From: RGIG8745 sp964554265
GTDB taxonomy: Bacteria; Bacteroidota; Bacteroidia; Bacteroidales; Bacteroidaceae
DNA: 7,264 bases
Reading direction: 5' to 3'
Assembly (NCBI GenBank): GCA_964554265.1
Contig: CAZKOB010000148.1
Coordinates: 1-7,264 of the forward strand
A program made the position numbers and the translations under genes. Positions 5,431 to 7,264 of this stretch are shown piece by piece (the stretch's first letter is position 1; every line of letters starts with the position of its first letter). The notes below the pieces were generated by a model. That model searched no databases. It worked only from the letters and a program-made list of their open reading frames with translations, and was not told where the DNA came from.

Positions 5431-6861
5431 ATGATGGCAGAACCCTTTATAGCCAGAGAGCGAGAATGTGCCGAATTGCAGCGATGCCTTGATTCTGGAC
5501 GTTCAGAATTGGCAATAGTCTATGGCCGTCGCCGCGTAGGAAAGACATTCCTCATTGAACGTTTTTTCAATGACAAATATGACTTCAAGTTTGTGGGAGC
5601 GCGGAATCTTTCAACCAGAACACAGTTAGCTAATTTCACAAGGACACTCAAAAAGTACGGCGCACGGAATGTCAAAACTCTTTCCAGCTGGTCTGATGCG
5701 TTCTATGCCCTTGAGGACTATTTGGAGACCATTCCGGGAGATAGGAAGAAAGTCGTGTTCTTCGACGAGATGCCATGGGTTGACAGTTTCAGATCTGATT
5801 TTGTCAGTGCCCTTGAATATTTTTGGAACAGTTGGGCTGTAAGCCAGCGCAATATACTGTTTGTGGCTACAGGTTCGGCCACATCATGGATGATGGATAA
5901 ACTTGTAGCCAACAAAGGCGGTCTTCATGGACGAATAACTTCACGCATCCATGTCATGCCATTTACCTTGCATGAGGTAGAGAAGTATATGGACGACATC
6001 GGGGCGAATTGGGACAGAATGCAGATACTCCAATCTTACATGCTGCTTGGCGGCATCCCATTTTACTACAGCCTTGTAAAGCCGGCCGACAGTCTCGCAC
6101 AAAACATAGACCGCCTTTTTTTCTCGGAGGATAGTGTTTTGAGACTGGAGTTCGATGAACTGTACCATGCGTTATTTTCTAATGCGGACTTGTATATTGA
6201 AGTGGTAAAATTGCTTTGCGAGCATAAAACAGGGCTTACTTATAAGGAGATATCCAAGGCCATTAAATTAGAAGGCGGAAAACTGACACGTGTACTTCTG
6301 AATTTGGAGCGGTGTGATTTCATTGAAAAGTGGGCGCAGTACGGTAACAAGAAACGGGAAGCGCGATACCGGATGATTGATTTTTATACTATGTTCTATT
6401 ATAAGTTCATTGAACCGAATAATTTCAAAGACGGTCATTGGTGGAGCAACAACATTGACTCCCGCAGCATTTCCTCGTGGATGGGAAACGCTTTTGAGCA
6501 AGTGTGCATGACGCATCACCGGCAAATAAAAGAGAAACTGCATATAGATTCGATGGCAACTTCTGTTTGTACTTGGTACAAAAAAACCGATGAAGAATTG
6601 CCCGGTGCACAGATTGACATGATAATAGAGCGTGCGGATCGTATTATCCATTTATGTGAAATGAAATTCAGTGAGAACAAGTATGCGATAACGAAAGACT
6701 ATGAGATGAAACTTCGTGAAAGAGCCGGAATCTTCAACATGGCTACCGGAAACAAAAAAGCGTTGGTGCATACATTCATCACTACTTATGGCGTGGTTGA
6801 CGGAAAGCACAAGAGCATCGTCCACAGCGAGATAACAATGGATGACTTGTTTAATTCCTGA
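5431..6861 (+). CDS. ATPase_2/DUF234-type AAA ATPase with a C-terminal PD-(D/E)XK nuclease-like domain
   Basis: This 476-residue protein has an N-terminal P-loop NTPase of the archaeal-type ATPase_2 family. Visible motifs are FIARERECAELQRCL, Walker A GRRRVGKT (32-39), Walker B VVFFDEMPW with D112/E113, and a sensor strand FVATGSATSWM (144-154). A winged-helix segment follows (about 257-301, LTYKEISKAIKLEGGKLTRVLLNLERCDFI). The C-terminal part fits DUF234, a member of the PD-(D/E)XK nuclease clan: GNAFEQVC with E356, then QIDMIIE with D396, and CEMKF with E410 and K412, so the nuclease signature seems intact. Substrate and role are unknown; such proteins occur widely in archaea and Bacteroidetes and some are suspected of roles in mobile-element conflict. 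The start is ATG 5431 or the adjacent ATG 5434. Its own promoter separates it from the recombinases, and a second gene follows after five bases. Confidence 0.85.
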   Translation: MMAEPFIARERECAELQRCLDSGRSELAIVYGRRRVGKTFLIERFFNDKYDFKFVGARNLSTRTQLANFTRTLKKYGARNVKTLSSWSDAFYALEDYLETIPGDRKKVVFFDEMPWVDSFRSDFVSALEYFWNSWAVSQRNILFVATGSATSWMMDKLVANKGGLHGRITSRIHVMPFTLHEVEKYMDDIGANWDRMQILQSYMLLGGIPFYYSLVKPADSLAQNIDRLFFSEDSVLRLEFDELYHALFSNADLYIEVVKLLCEHKTGLTYKEISKAIKLEGGKLTRVLLNLERCDFIEKWAQYGNKKREARYRMIDFYTMFYYKFIEPNNFKDGHWWSNNIDSRSISSWMGNAFEQVCMTHHRQIKEKLHIDSMATSVCTWYKKTDEELPGAQIDMIIERADRIIHLCEMKFSENKYAITKDYEMKLRERAGIFNMATGNKKALVHTFITTYGVVDGKHKSIVHSEITMDDLFNS

Positions 6862-6866
6862 CAATT

Positions 6867-7264
6867 ATGATGATACAACAGATAACACAACGATTACAAG
6901 AGGTAAACACTCTGCTTGCCGCTTGTAAGCAAGACGGCATCACCTTTGAACAGGCTTTGCAGTTCTCCCTGTTCTATAAGGATTTCAATGAGACAAACCA
7001 AATAGTGAAAGAGGCGGCTGCAATGTTCCAATACAATGCGGAACAGCTGAATGAAATTTCCTTTTCCCTTTTTTCGGAGGCAGAAAAATTCCTGTCATTA
7101 GATATTTCAGGATTGCAGTCCGTGGATTTTGAGGGCATCTTCAAAGAGCACCTAAAACCATTTGAAGCAAAGTATGACGAAGCGAGAGACATTGCCACCG
7201 GGCTGTGGCGCGAGTATTCGGCAATGAGCAACCGGTTGGATTACCTGCCGCTCGACTCTGAGGA
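6867..7264 (+). CDS. Unrecognised helix-rich protein, 3' end outside the window
   Basis: A frame opening at ATGATG (6867/6870) stays open to the window edge, giving at least 132 residues. It begins MMIQQITQRLQEVNTLLAAC and continues with FEQALQFSLFYKDFNETNQIVKEAAAMFQYNAEQLNEISFSLF, a run of amphipathic helices, possibly coiled coil, with no signal peptide or membrane segment. No family is recognised. It starts five bases after the ATPase stop without a ribosome binding site, so it is almost certainly in the same transcript and may be translationally coupled. The long open frame and protein-like composition argue it is real. A partner function for the ATPase/nuclease-like protein is possible but is only inferred from position. 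Confidence 0.75.
   Translation, partial: MMIQQITQRLQEVNTLLAACKQDGITFEQALQFSLFYKDFNETNQIVKEAAAMFQYNAEQLNEISFSLFSEAEKFLSLDISGLQSVDFEGIFKEHLKPFEAKYDEARDIATGLWREYSAMSNRLDYLPLDSE

Noticed and set aside
6268..6651. Minus-strand open frame of 127 codons
   Set aside because: It lies entirely inside the ATPase gene and has no recognisable motifs; it is an antisense shadow.

Overview
The window looks like accessory DNA from a Bacteroidales genome (Bacteroides, Parabacteroides or Prevotella type). Three things suggest this. Two of the promoters match the Bacteroidetes pattern (TAnnTTTG at -7, and TTTG about 19 bases upstream in the best case). Most genes lack a clear Shine-Dalgarno sequence. The protein families (DUF3853-like small HTH protein, RepA-like AAA ATPase, zinc-less toprim primase, IntDOT-type tyrosine recombinases) are typical of Bacteroidales mobilizable transposons and integrative elements. 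All convincing genes lie on the plus strand. No tRNA, rRNA, CRISPR array or IS transposase was seen.

Left part (1-2791): after a leader with a weak promoter and a possible minus-strand gene remnant come a small excisionase-like DNA-binding protein (187-495), a RecA-fold hexameric-helicase-like ATPase (510-1586), and a toprim primase (1799-2791). The 212-base gap between the last two holds the most distinctive non-coding structure in the window: four copies of a 17-base repeat, AAYCRCTTCRCTTTATT, in alternating orientation (1599-1720). They form two tandem hairpin-like units with AT-rich spacers. A helicase gene, paired inverted repeats and a primase gene together look like a small replication module, which could replicate the excised element or start complementary-strand synthesis during transfer.

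Middle part (2792-5287): a promoter region containing GTATCTTTGC, which fits both a Bacteroidetes -7 box and the CTnDOT-family attachment core GTANNTTTGC, precedes two tandem, related tyrosine recombinases (2962-4107 and 4136-5287). Both keep the full catalytic residue set. The relaxase/mobilization genes that usually follow the primase in such elements are not present here.

Right part (5288-7264): a 22-base-arm imperfect inverted repeat (5320-5378) and a strong promoter (5385-5415) precede an ATPase_2/DUF234-type protein that carries a P-loop ATPase and an apparently intact PD-(D/E)XK nuclease motif (5431-6861). Five bases downstream begins an unrecognised, helix-rich gene that runs off the window (6867 onward). 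This pair looks like cargo, possibly a defence or conflict system, but that role is inference. The ends of the mobile element(s) are not identified, and the window could span a junction between two elements.
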